A DNA stretch of 14,279 nucleotides, taken from NCBI GenBank assembly GCA_046717125.1, contig JBKJVQ010000030.1:1-14279 (forward strand), given 5' to 3'. This stretch comes from JBKJVQ01 sp046717125 (GTDB lineage: Bacteria; Pseudomonadota; Alphaproteobacteria; Rhizobiales; Methyloligellaceae). A model generated the notes under the pieces. That model worked only from the letters and a program-made list of their open reading frames with translations, was not told where the DNA came from and did no database searches. The position numbers and the translations under genes are program-made. The stretch's first letter is position 1, and each line of letters begins with the position of its first letter. Of this stretch, positions 1 through 6,432 are shown piece by piece.

Positions 1-837
1 TGTCAGCACCAGGTCAGTCGCCGTCGCCCCCTCAGGCAGTCGATCGATGAGGCGGAACCCGACGACTTCCGGAATCAGCATCGAGATCGGCTGGCCGAGC
101 ATGGCCGCTTCGGCTTCGATGCCGCCGACGCCCCAACCGAGCACGGCGAGCCCGTTGACCATGGTCGTGTGGCTGTCCGTACCGACCAGCGTGTCGGGAT
201 AGGCGACAATCTCGGACCCGCCATCGGTTGGCCCCTCGCGCGTCCAGACGACCTGCGCGAGATATTCAAGATTGACTTGGTGGCAGATGCCCGTCCCGGG
301 CGGAACGACCCGGAAATTGTCGAACGCGCTCGCGCCCCAGCGCAGGAACTCGTAACGCTCGCGGTTGCGCTCATATTCGCGCTCGACATTCAGCTCGAAC
401 GAGGTCGCGTGGCCGAAATAGTCGACCATCACCGAATGGTCGATGACGAGATCGACCGGCGCGAGGGGATTGATCTTGCGTGCATCGCCGCCCAGCGCCG
501 TCATGGCGTCGCGCATCGCCGCGAGATCGACGACGGCCGGAATGCCGGTGAAGTCCTGCATCAGCACGCGCGCGGGCCGGAACGCGATCTCGCGGGTCGA
601 GCGGCGCTCGTCGAGCCATCGCGCCATTGCCCTGATGTCGTCCGCCGTGACCGTGCGCCCGTCTTCGTGGCGAAGCAGGTTCTCCAGCAGGACCTTGAGC
701 GAGAAGGGAAGACGCGAGATGCCGTCGAGGCCGTTCCTCTCAGCGTCCCTGAGATCGAAATAGGCGTAAGGCTGCCCGGCGACATCAAGCGACTTGCGGC
801 AGCCGAAGCTGTCGAGGCAGGGGTGATCGGCGGTCAC
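1..837 (-). CDS. acnA: Aconitate hydratase A, N-terminal part (runs off left edge)
   Basis: Aconitase A interconverts citrate and isocitrate in the TCA cycle using a [4Fe-4S] cluster. The minus-strand frame stays open from 837 to the window edge, giving 279 codons; the family is usually about 890 residues, so roughly the N-terminal third is present. Recognisable AcnA/IRP motifs are RLPFSLKVLLENLLRHEDG (about residues 42-60), VLMQDFTGIPAVVDL, NPLAPVDLVIDHSVMVDYFG, the block around FDNFRVVPPGTGICHQVN, and VGTDSHTTMVNGL with D221-S222-H223. The cluster-binding cysteines lie beyond the window. The start is GTG at 837 (M-T-A-D-H-P), with AAAGGGA a few bases upstream; no ATG in frame fits the conserved N-terminus better. 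It is divergent from ccmA across a 117-bp gap. An acnA-ccmA divergent pair is, from memory, common in Rhizobiales. The family assignment is secure. Confidence 0.95.
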   Translation of the reverse strand, partial: MTADHPCLDSFGCRKSLDVAGQPYAYFDLRDAERNGLDGISRLPFSLKVLLENLLRHEDGRTVTADDIRAMARWLDERRSTREIAFRPARVLMQDFTGIPAVVDLAAMRDAMTALGGDARKINPLAPVDLVIDHSVMVDYFGHATSFELNVEREYERNRERYEFLRWGASAFDNFRVVPPGTGICHQVNLEYLAQVVWTREGPTDGGSEIVAYPDTLVGTDSHTTMVNGLAVLGWGVGGIEAEAAMLGQPISMLIPEVVGFRLIDRLPEGATATDLVLT

Positions 838-954
838 TGGCGATCCCTTTAACTGATGCGGCTGGACGGCGGCGGCGCAGGAAAAGATTCGTGATATGTG
901 GCGGCCACTATAAGGACCGCTGCTTTCGCGCCGCAACAGAAGCCGGAGCGCTGC

Positions 955-1746
955 ATGACGATGGAGAAGAATTGCAGTTTCTCGCTCGGCGTGCGCGATA
1001 TTGCCTGCGTGCGCGGGGGCCGGCTTGTGTTTTCCGGCGTCTCGTTTGGGCTGGAACCCGGGCAGGGGCTTCTCGTCACTGGGCCAAACGGCGCAGGCAA
1101 GACCAGCCTGTTGCGGCTGCTTGCCGGGCTGTCGCGGCCGGCTTCGGGCGAGATTGCTGTTCAGGATTTTGAGCTCGTAACCCCCTCACCCCAACCCTCT
1201 CCCCCTGAGCGAGAGGGAGTTATCCGCAGCCGGAACGCGCAGAACCATTCGGATGCACGGGAAAGCAGCCCCACGGTCCCCTCTCACCAACGGGGAGAGG
1301 GACAGGTTGGGGGGGCAAAGAAAAAAACGACTGACGACGAAATCCCACTCGCCGAGCGCTCGCATTTTGTCGGCCATCTCAACGCTGTAAAGGCGGCCAT
1401 GACGGTCGCGGAGAATGTGAGGTTTGCCGCGCGCTATCTCGGTAGCGACGATACGCGCGTGCCCCAAGCGCTGGACGCACTCGGCATCGCCCATCTTGCC
1501 GATCTGCCGGCCGGCATTCTGTCGGCGGGCCAGAAACGCCGCGTCGGACTTGCGCGGCTGCTCACCGTGCGCCGTCTGCTCTGGCTGCTCGATGAGCCGA
1601 CAGTCTCGCTTGATGCGGCGAGTGCCGCGGTGCTCGCCGGCATGATCCAAGCCCATTTGGCTGAAGGCGGCATGGCCGTCGTTGCCACACATGCGCCGCT
1701 CGGCGTCGAGCTTGCGGAGCGTCTCGAGCTTGGGGCCGCCGCGTGA
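955..1746 (+). CDS. ccmA: Heme exporter ATP-binding protein CcmA with an in-frame repeat insertion
   Basis: CcmA is the ATPase of the CcmAB(CD) complex, which releases heme-loaded CcmE during cytochrome c maturation at the inner membrane. Visible ABC motifs are Walker A GPNGAGKT (residues 43-50), signature LSAGQ (189-193), Walker B LLWLLDEP (208-215), the D-loop SLD, and an H-loop His in VATHAPL. The CcmA-like HFVGHLNAVK block is at about 137-146. The product is 263 aa, whereas the family is usually about 200-215 aa. The excess is residues 75 to about 122, encoded by a palindromic repeat between the strand after Walker A and the Q-loop region. The ATG at 955 is chosen because GGAG (945-948) sits 6 bases upstream; an in-frame GTG at 898 would add 19 unlike residues. 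The stop overlaps the ccmB start (GTGA). The motifs suggest a working ATPase, but whether the loop is tolerated cannot be told from sequence. Confidence 0.88.
   Translation: MTMEKNCSFSLGVRDIACVRGGRLVFSGVSFGLEPGQGLLVTGPNGAGKTSLLRLLAGLSRPASGEIAVQDFELVTPSPQPSPPEREGVIRSRNAQNHSDARESSPTVPSHQRGEGQVGGAKKKTTDDEIPLAERSHFVGHLNAVKAAMTVAENVRFAARYLGSDDTRVPQALDALGIAHLADLPAGILSAGQKRRVGLARLLTVRRLLWLLDEPTVSLDAASAAVLAGMIQAHLAEGGMAVVATHAPLGVELAERLELGAAA
1181..1316. repeat. Palindromic repeat element inserted in ccmA
   Basis: Two arms, about 1181-1219 and 1277-1316, are imperfect inverted copies of each other. Each arm also contains its own short hairpin of the form CCCTCTCCCC...GAGAGGG. The left arm begins CCCCCTCACCCCAACCC and the right arm ends GACAGGTTGGGGGGG. 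Sequences of this kind are common intergenic repeats in many proteobacteria. Here the element lies wholly inside the ccmA reading frame, contains no stop in that frame, and adds about 47 codons rich in Pro, Ser, Glu and Arg. No clear target-site duplication is visible. Confidence 0.85.
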
Positions 1747-2411
1747 AGGCGATCCTCGCGCTGCTCGCGCGCGACATCCGCCTTGCGGCGCGCGAGGGCG
1801 GCGCGGTCGGTGCGGCGCTCGGCTTTTATCTGGTGGTCGTGGCGCTCCTGCCGCTCGGCCTAGGCCCCAACCTGGCGCTCCTGTCACGCATCGCCATCGG
1901 CGTGCTCTGGATCGCGCTGCTGCTCGCCGCGCTTCTGTCCGTGGACAGAATATTCCACAACGATCATGAGGACGGGTCGCTGGAGCTTCTGGCCGCCGGT
2001 CCCCTGCCGCTCGCGCTCATCGCGGCGACGAAGAGCTTTGCGCATTGGCTGACGACCTGCGTGCCGCTGGCGCTGCTCGCGCCGGTGCTGGGGCTGCTGC
2101 TGAACTTTCCGCCGCATGCAAACGGGGCGTTGCTGCTGACACTATTGGCAGGCACGCCGGCGATCAGTTTCATCGGCGCGATAGGGTCGGCGCTGACGCT
2201 TGGGCTCCGGCGCGGCGGGCTCCTGCTTTCCCTCGTGATTCTACCGCTTTACGTGCCCGTGCTGATCTTCGGCGTCGCCAGTCTGACGGCGTATCTCGAA
2301 GAGCCCGCGCCGTTCCTGCCGCCGTTCCTGATCCTCTGCGCCATCACGCTCGTGTCGGTGGTGCTCGCACCGCTCGCGGCGGCTGCGGCGATCAGGTTGA
2401 GCATGGAATGA
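1743..2411 (+). CDS. ccmB: Heme exporter membrane protein CcmB
   Basis: CcmB is the membrane permease partner of CcmA in System I cytochrome c maturation. The 222-aa length is normal for the family. The protein is almost entirely hydrophobic with about six membrane segments. Conserved CcmB features are visible: DHEDGSLELLAAGPLP after the second segment, GTPAISFIGAIGSALTLGL near the middle, and LPLYVPVLIFGVASL. Translation starts at a GTG that overlaps the ccmA stop codon by 4 bp (GTGA), so the two are probably translationally coupled. In many alphaproteobacteria ccmC and ccmD follow directly. Here ccmB is followed by a palindromic repeat and then a convergent ptrB, so the remaining ccm genes must lie elsewhere if the pathway is complete. 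Confidence 0.93.
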   Translation: MKAILALLARDIRLAAREGGAVGAALGFYLVVVALLPLGLGPNLALLSRIAIGVLWIALLLAALLSVDRIFHNDHEDGSLELLAAGPLPLALIAATKSFAHWLTTCVPLALLAPVLGLLLNFPPHANGALLLTLLAGTPAISFIGAIGSALTLGLRRGGLLLSLVILPLYVPVLIFGVASLTAYLEEPAPFLPPFLILCAITLVSVVLAPLAAAAAIRLSME

Positions 2412-2419
2412 GCGATCGT

Positions 2420-2500
2420 GTAGCTCGGATGAGCGAAGCGAAATCCGGGATGTTCAATCGTTCAAGTTCCCGGATTGCCCTTCGCTCCATCCGGGCTACC
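2420..2500. repeat. Palindromic repeat between ccmB and ptrB, forming the ptrB 3' end
   Basis: The left arm (2420-2450) and right arm (2466-2500) are inverted copies: GTAGCTCGGATGAGCGAAGC on one strand, and GGTAGCCCGGATGGAGCGAAG read from the other, both continuing to an ATCCGGGA end. The loop is about 15 bases. This looks like the intergenic repeat family common in Bradyrhizobium-type genomes. Lying between two convergent genes it could act as a bidirectional terminator, although no T-run follows. The right arm encodes the last residues and, with the adjacent loop bases, the stop codon of ptrB. Confidence 0.8.
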
Positions 2501-4582
2501 AGCCCGCCCCGTCACCTTCAGCGCGAAGCCATAGACCTCGGCGACTTCCTTCAGCCGCTCGAAGCGGCCTGATGCGCCCCCATGGCCGGCCGACATGTTG
2601 GTCTTGAGCAGCAGAAGGTTGTCATCTGTCTTCAGCTCACGGAGCTTCGCCACCCATTTCGCCGGCTCCCAGTAGGTGACGCGCGGGTCGGCGATGCCGC
2701 CCAGCGCGAAGATGTGCGGATAGGGTTGCGCGGCCACATTGTCGTACGGCGAGTAGGAAGCGATGGTGCGGTAGGCGTCCGCGCTCTCGATCGGGTTGCC
2801 CCATTCGGGCCATTCGGGCGGCGTCAGGGGAAGCGTGTTGTCGAGCATCGTGTTCAGCACGTCGACAAACGGCACCTCGGCGACAATGCCGAGGAACAGG
2901 TGGGGCGCCATGTTGGCCACCGCGCCCATCAGCATTCCCCCGGCCGATCCACCATGTCCGACGATCCGCCCGCGCGCCGTGTAGCCTTCCGCCGCGAGAT
3001 ATTCGCCGGCGGCAATGAAGTCCTTGAAGGTATTGGTTTTCCGGTCTCGCCGCCCATCCTTGTACCAGCGGTAGCCCTTCTCCTTGCCGCCCCTGATATG
3101 GGCGATGGCGAAGACGAAGCCGCGATCGACAAGGCTGAGGATGTTGGTCGAGAAGCCGGCCGGCATGGCCATGCCGTAGGAGCCGTAGCCGTAAAGCAGC
3201 AGCGGCGCGGACCCGTCGCGTGCCGCGTCCGCGCGATGCAGGATCGTGACCGGCACCATTTCGCCGTCCGACGCCGGCGCGAAGATGCGGCGGGTGACGT
3301 AGGCGGAGGGGTCATGGCCGCTCGGCACTTCCTGCGTCTTTCGCAAGGTGCGGGTCCGCGTCTCCATGTCGTAGTCGAACACCTGCGCGGGCGTCTTCGG
3401 CGACGAATAGGTGAAGCGCAAAGTCGTCGTGTCGAACTCATAACCGGCCGACATGGATAGTCCGTAGGCCTCCTCGTCGTATGCGATCGTGTGTTCCTCG
3501 CCGTCCGAGAAGCGGCGCACGACGATGCGCGGCAGGCCGTCCTCGCGCTCGAGCCGCACGAAATGATCGGCGAACACGGCGATGTCGAGGATCAGCCGGC
3601 CGGGCTTGTGCGCCACGATCTCGCGCCAGTTCTCCCGGCCGGGCGCGGCGACCTCTGTCTCGACGATGCGGAAATCCTCCGCGCCATCGGAATTGGTCAG
3701 GATGATCAGCCGGTCGCTATGGTGCTCTACGGAATATTCGTGCTCCGTCTCGGCGGCGGCAACGAGTTGCGGCGGCGCGCCCGGCGAAACCGCATCCAGC
3801 AGGCTGATTTCGGATGTCTGGTGATCGTGCGAGCTGACCAGCAGGAAGCGCCGGCTCTGGGTTGAGCCTAAGCCGACGAACCTCCCCGCATCGTCCTCCT
3901 CGTAGAGGATCGCGTCCGAACCGTCCGCTTTCCGCCGAATGATCCGGTGTGGACGATGATTTTCGTCGAGCCGGACATAGAGCAGCGTCCGTGAATCCGC
4001 CGCCCATTCCATCGAGGCGTTGGTGTCGGCGATGCCGGTTTCCGCGACTTCGCCCGTCGCCGGATCGAGGATGAAAACGGAAAAATATTCCGAGCCCGTC
4101 GTGTCGGTCGCATAGGCGATGCGCGCATGGTCCGGGCTGTGGGTGACGTTGCCGATACGGAAATAGTCGTGCCCTTCGGCCAGCGCGTCGCCGTCGATCA
4201 GGATCTCTTCGGCATCGTCGCCACGCGGTTTGCGGGCGTAGATCGGGTGTTGCCCGCCCGTCCGGTAGCGCGTGTAATATTCGAAGGGCCCGTCCGGTGC
4301 GGGCACGGCCGTGTCATCCTCTTTGATGCGGCCCTTCATTTCGGCGAACAATGTCTCCTGCAGCTTTGCCGTATCGCGGAGCGCTGCTTTCGTAGCTGTG
4401 TTTTCGGCTTCGAGATGCGCGCGGATATCGGATGCAAGCTGCGAAGGATCGCGCATCACCTCCTGCCAGTTATCCGCGCGCAGCCACGCATAGTCGTCGG
4501 TTTTTTCTATGCCGTGATGCGTCACGGTTTGCGGGCGGCGATCGGCGATCGGGCCTGCGGGGGAGGGGGTCTTGGCGTCCAT
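2462..4582 (-). CDS. ptrB: Oligopeptidase B (S9A serine peptidase)
   Basis: Oligopeptidase B cleaves short peptides after Lys or Arg, usually in the cytosol. The catalytic triad is visible by motif: S546 in GHGGSAGGM, D632 in GGIADPRVTYWEPAKW, and H667 in MSAGHGGASGR. The spacing S-D 86 and D-H 35 fits the family. Other hallmarks are LLYGYGSYG, EVPFVDVLNTM, PEWPEWGNP and SPYDNV. The N-terminal two thirds would be the beta-propeller. The product is 706 aa if it starts at ATG 4582 (MDAKTPSPAG), close to the usual ~690 aa. An in-frame ATG at 4651 would add 23 residues, but the first of these come from a palindromic repeat, so it is rejected. The last 12 residues (GSPDGAKGNPGT) and the stop come from another repeat. 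It lies downstream of msrB on the same strand. Confidence 0.95.
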   Translation of the reverse strand: MDAKTPSPAGPIADRRPQTVTHHGIEKTDDYAWLRADNWQEVMRDPSQLASDIRAHLEAENTATKAALRDTAKLQETLFAEMKGRIKEDDTAVPAPDGPFEYYTRYRTGGQHPIYARKPRGDDAEEILIDGDALAEGHDYFRIGNVTHSPDHARIAYATDTTGSEYFSVFILDPATGEVAETGIADTNASMEWAADSRTLLYVRLDENHRPHRIIRRKADGSDAILYEEDDAGRFVGLGSTQSRRFLLVSSHDHQTSEISLLDAVSPGAPPQLVAAAETEHEYSVEHHSDRLIILTNSDGAEDFRIVETEVAAPGRENWREIVAHKPGRLILDIAVFADHFVRLEREDGLPRIVVRRFSDGEEHTIAYDEEAYGLSMSAGYEFDTTTLRFTYSSPKTPAQVFDYDMETRTRTLRKTQEVPSGHDPSAYVTRRIFAPASDGEMVPVTILHRADAARDGSAPLLLYGYGSYGMAMPAGFSTNILSLVDRGFVFAIAHIRGGKEKGYRWYKDGRRDRKTNTFKDFIAAGEYLAAEGYTARGRIVGHGGSAGGMLMGAVANMAPHLFLGIVAEVPFVDVLNTMLDNTLPLTPPEWPEWGNPIESADAYRTIASYSPYDNVAAQPYPHIFALGGIADPRVTYWEPAKWVAKLRELKTDDNLLLLKTNMSAGHGGASGRFERLKEVAEVYGFALKVTGRAGSPDGAKGNPGT

Positions 4583-4620
4583 GGAAATCCGGATTGTGTA
4601 CGCTTGAAGATCAGAGCGCG

Positions 4621-4693
4621 CTACGTGGCCCGGCTTGACCGGGCCATCCATGCATCGGCGCGATGGGTCCCCCGGTCAAGCCGGGGGACGTAG
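4621..4693. repeat. Double-hairpin palindromic repeat between msrB and ptrB
   Basis: Two perfect hairpins sit back to back. GGCCCGG (4627-4633) pairs with CCGGGCC (4639-4645) around a 5-base loop. GTCCCCCGG (4667-4675) pairs with CCGGGGGAC (4681-4689), also around a 5-base loop. The whole unit is an inverted repeat bounded by CTACGT (4621-4626) and ACGTAG (4688-4693). The CCCGGCTTGACCGGG core is a common dispersed repeat in Hyphomicrobiales. It lies in the msrB-ptrB gap on the transcript of both genes and could cause partial termination or RNA processing. Confidence 0.85.
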
Positions 4694-4724
4694 CAGTGCG
4701 TGGCTGGAATCAGGTTGACCGCAA

Positions 4725-5147
4725 TCAGTCCCCGTCCTTCTCCAACTTCAGCGCCGCGCCGTTGATGCAGTAGCGGAGGCCCGTCGGATTGGGGCCGTCG
4801 GGAAACACATGACCCAGATGCGCGTCGCAATCGGAGCAGCGCACTTCGGTACGGCGCATTAGGAACTTGCGGTCCGAATGCTCGTCGATCGCATCGTCGC
4901 TGGCGGGGGCATAGAAGCTCGGCCAGCCCGTACCGGAATCGAACTTCGTGTCGGAGGAGAAGAGCGGCTTGCCGCAACAGATGCAATTATACATGCCGTG
5001 CGCCTTCTCGCCCGAATAGGGATGGCTGAAAGCGCGCTCGGTGCCGTGCTCGCGCGTCACGTGATACTGCTCGGGCGTCAGCTCTGCACGCCACTCGGCG
5101 TCGGATTTCTCGACAGGCGGGCGGGGAGTGGTTTCGGTTTTTGACAT
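4725..5147 (-). CDS. msrB: Peptide methionine-(R)-S-oxide reductase MsrB
   Basis: MsrB reduces methionine-R-sulfoxide in oxidised proteins back to methionine. The 140-aa protein has the complete SelR domain. Zinc ligands are C55/C58 (in NCICCGK) and C104/C107 (RCSDC). The FDSGTGWPSF motif is at about 69-78, HLGHVFPDGP at 110-119, and the catalytic C127 lies in RYCINGAAL. There is no signal peptide, so it is probably cytosolic. The start is ATG 5147, giving a normal N-terminus. It is the first gene of a likely msrB-ptrB unit, separated from ptrB by 142 bp that include a double-hairpin repeat. It is divergent from the antiporter operon across 192 bp. Confidence 0.96.
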   Translation of the reverse strand: MSKTETTPRPPVEKSDAEWRAELTPEQYHVTREHGTERAFSHPYSGEKAHGMYNCICCGKPLFSSDTKFDSGTGWPSFYAPASDDAIDEHSDRKFLMRRTEVRCSDCDAHLGHVFPDGPNPTGLRYCINGAALKLEKDGD

Positions 5148-5179
5148 GGCTGTGTCCGTTTTCTGAAGGGGGTGGTCCT

Positions 5180-5208
5180 AATATGGGCATTGTCGGCCCA
5201 GCCGTCAC
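5180..5208 (-). promoter_or_regulatory. Possible msrB promoter
   Basis: Read on the minus strand, GTGACG (5208-5203) and CATATT (5185-5180) are separated by 17 bases, as in a sigma-70 type promoter, and would start transcription about 25 bases before the msrB ATG. The match is only moderate, so this is a suggestion from spacing and position. Confidence 0.3.
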
Positions 5209-5339
5209 TTCTCGCCACGGACCGGCCCGACTTTCCTTGATCCCCGCGCAGGAATGCAGAATGCTGCGACGCTCCCGCGGCCGTTCGCGAAGTTCTTCGA
5301 TCCGGCAATCAGGTCAACGCGCACGTTAAGGAATCCGGC

Positions 5340-5816
5340 ATGCTCGTCGCAGGCATGGCCCTGACATTATTCGGGTTTTGGCTGGTCCTGTCCGGCCATT
5401 ACACGCCGCTCCTGATCGGCCTCGGCGCAGCGTCGTCAATCGCGGTCGTCGCCTTCGCATCGCGGTTGCGGATCGTTGACGGCGAGGGATTTCCCGTCCG
5501 GCTTCTGCCGGGCATGGCGACATACTGGCCCTGGCTCCTCGGGCAGATCATGAAATCTGCCGTCGGCGTGGCGCGCCTGATTATCGACCCGCGCCTCCCC
5601 ATCACGCCGACCTGGGCCCGCGTGACCGCAAGCCAGCACAGGTCGCCCGGCATCGCGGCGTACGCCAACTCGATTACGCTGACGCCCGGCACCGTATCGG
5701 TCGACATCGCCGGCCGCGAGCTTCTGGTTCATGCCATTACGCGCGCGGGGGCGGACGATCTGGCGGCGGGCGAAATGGACGCCCGCGTCACACGCGCCGA
5801 GGGGTCTGCCTCATGA
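5340..5816 (+). CDS. mnhE: Na+/H+ antiporter subunit E (MrpE/MnhE/PhaE)
   Basis: This is a small membrane subunit of the Mrp (Mnh/Pha) multisubunit cation/H+ antiporter. The protein is 158 aa, close to the usual ~160. The first ~55 residues form two or three membrane segments, followed by a soluble C-terminal domain. The family signature ANSITLTPGTVSVDIAGREL followed by LLVHAI is clear. ATG 5340 is preceded by AAGGA (5328-5332) at 7 bases. It is the first gene of a seven-gene run in which almost every stop overlaps the next start, so it probably carries the operon promoter upstream, in the gap shared with msrB; I could not identify a convincing -35/-10 pair there. Confidence 0.93.
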   Translation: MLVAGMALTLFGFWLVLSGHYTPLLIGLGAASSIAVVAFASRLRIVDGEGFPVRLLPGMATYWPWLLGQIMKSAVGVARLIIDPRLPITPTWARVTASQHRSPGIAAYANSITLTPGTVSVDIAGRELLVHAITRAGADDLAAGEMDARVTRAEGSAS

Positions 5817-6097
5817 TCTACGCCGCGGGTTCGGCAGCAGTCCTGGTGGCACTGGCGCTTGCGCTGACACGGGCGCTCGCGGGCCCAACCTTGTTCGACC
5901 GCGCGCTCGCCGCCAACAGCATCGGCACGTCGGTCATTCTGCTGCAGGCCCTGATCGGCTTCGTGAATGGCCGGCCCGAATTCCTCGACATCGGCATCCT
6001 TTACGCGCTGCTCAACCTGATCGCGACTCTCGCGGTCCTGCGCTTTTTCCGGCCGGGTGATCCGGTGACCGACGAAGAGGCGGAGGAGGGCGCGTGA
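5813..6097 (+). CDS. mnhF: Na+/H+ antiporter subunit F (MrpF/MnhF/PhaF)
   Basis: This is a 94-aa membrane subunit of the Mrp antiporter complex, with three predicted membrane segments. The family pattern RALAGPTLFDRALAANSIGT, with the conserved R-x-x-x-GP-x-x-x-DR, is at about residues 20-40. A PEFLDIGILYALLNLIATL segment follows, and the tail is acidic (TDEEAEEGA). ATG 5813 overlaps the mnhE stop by 4 bp (ATGA), and GAGGGG (5799-5804) lies 8 bases upstream. Confidence 0.93.
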   Translation: MIYAAGSAAVLVALALALTRALAGPTLFDRALAANSIGTSVILLQALIGFVNGRPEFLDIGILYALLNLIATLAVLRFFRPGDPVTDEEAEEGA

Positions 6098-6432
6098 TGG
6101 CGGAGATCGCCTTTTGGCTCAGCGCGCTCCTGATCGGTCTGGGTTCCGCGATTTATGTCGTCGGGGCGGTGGGACTTCTGCGCATGCCGAACTTTTACAC
6201 CCGCATCCATGCCGTCAGCGTCGCCGATACGCTGGGCGCAGCTCTGATCCTCGCTGGGCTGATGGTAGCGGGCGGGCTGACGCTTGCGACGGCGAAACTC
6301 GCGATCATCCTTCTCCTGCTGTTCTTGACCGCCCCGTTTGCAACCCACGCGCTGGCGCAGACCGCCCTGCACGAGGGCGTCGAGCCCTTGCCGCCGAACG
6401 AGGTGAGGAGGCCACCATCGCCATCCAGCTGA
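6097..6432 (+). CDS. mnhG: Na+/H+ antiporter subunit G (MrpG/MnhG/PhaG)
   Basis: This is a 111-aa membrane subunit of the Mrp antiporter complex with three membrane segments. The family core GAVGLLRMPNFYTRIHAVSV followed by ADTLGAALILAGLMV is unmistakable. Two starts are possible: GTG 6094 (4-bp overlap) or ATG 6097 (1-bp overlap with the mnhF stop). GGAGGAGGG at 6082-6090 is 3 bases from the GTG and 6 from the ATG, so ATG 6097 is preferred. Its 3' end overlaps the inferred start of the next gene by 16 bp. Confidence 0.93.
   Translation: MAEIAFWLSALLIGLGSAIYVVGAVGLLRMPNFYTRIHAVSVADTLGAALILAGLMVAGGLTLATAKLAIILLLLFLTAPFATHALAQTALHEGVEPLPPNEVRRPPSPSS
6401..6419 (+). promoter_or_regulatory. Strong ribosome binding site ahead of an ATC start
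   Basis: AGGTGAGGAGG (6401-6411) is an almost ideal anti-Shine-Dalgarno match, followed by five bases and then ATC (6417-6419). It lies inside the 3' end of mnhG. The in-frame CTG (6429) is 17 bases from it and the ATG (6456) is 44 bases, both too far, so the site decides for ATC, or for a sequencing error at that codon. Confidence 0.6.

Noticed and set aside
169..852. Long plus-strand open frame (227 codons) opposite the aconitase gene
   Set aside because: It is the mirror of the aconitase reading frame in GC-rich DNA; the minus strand matches AcnA motif by motif.
898..954. GTG 898 as the ccmA start
   Set aside because: It adds 19 residues unlike CcmA N-termini; ATG 955 has GGAG at 6 bases.
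2582..3460. 292-codon plus-strand frame inside ptrB
   Set aside because: Opposite strand of a well-conserved peptidase with an intact catalytic triad.
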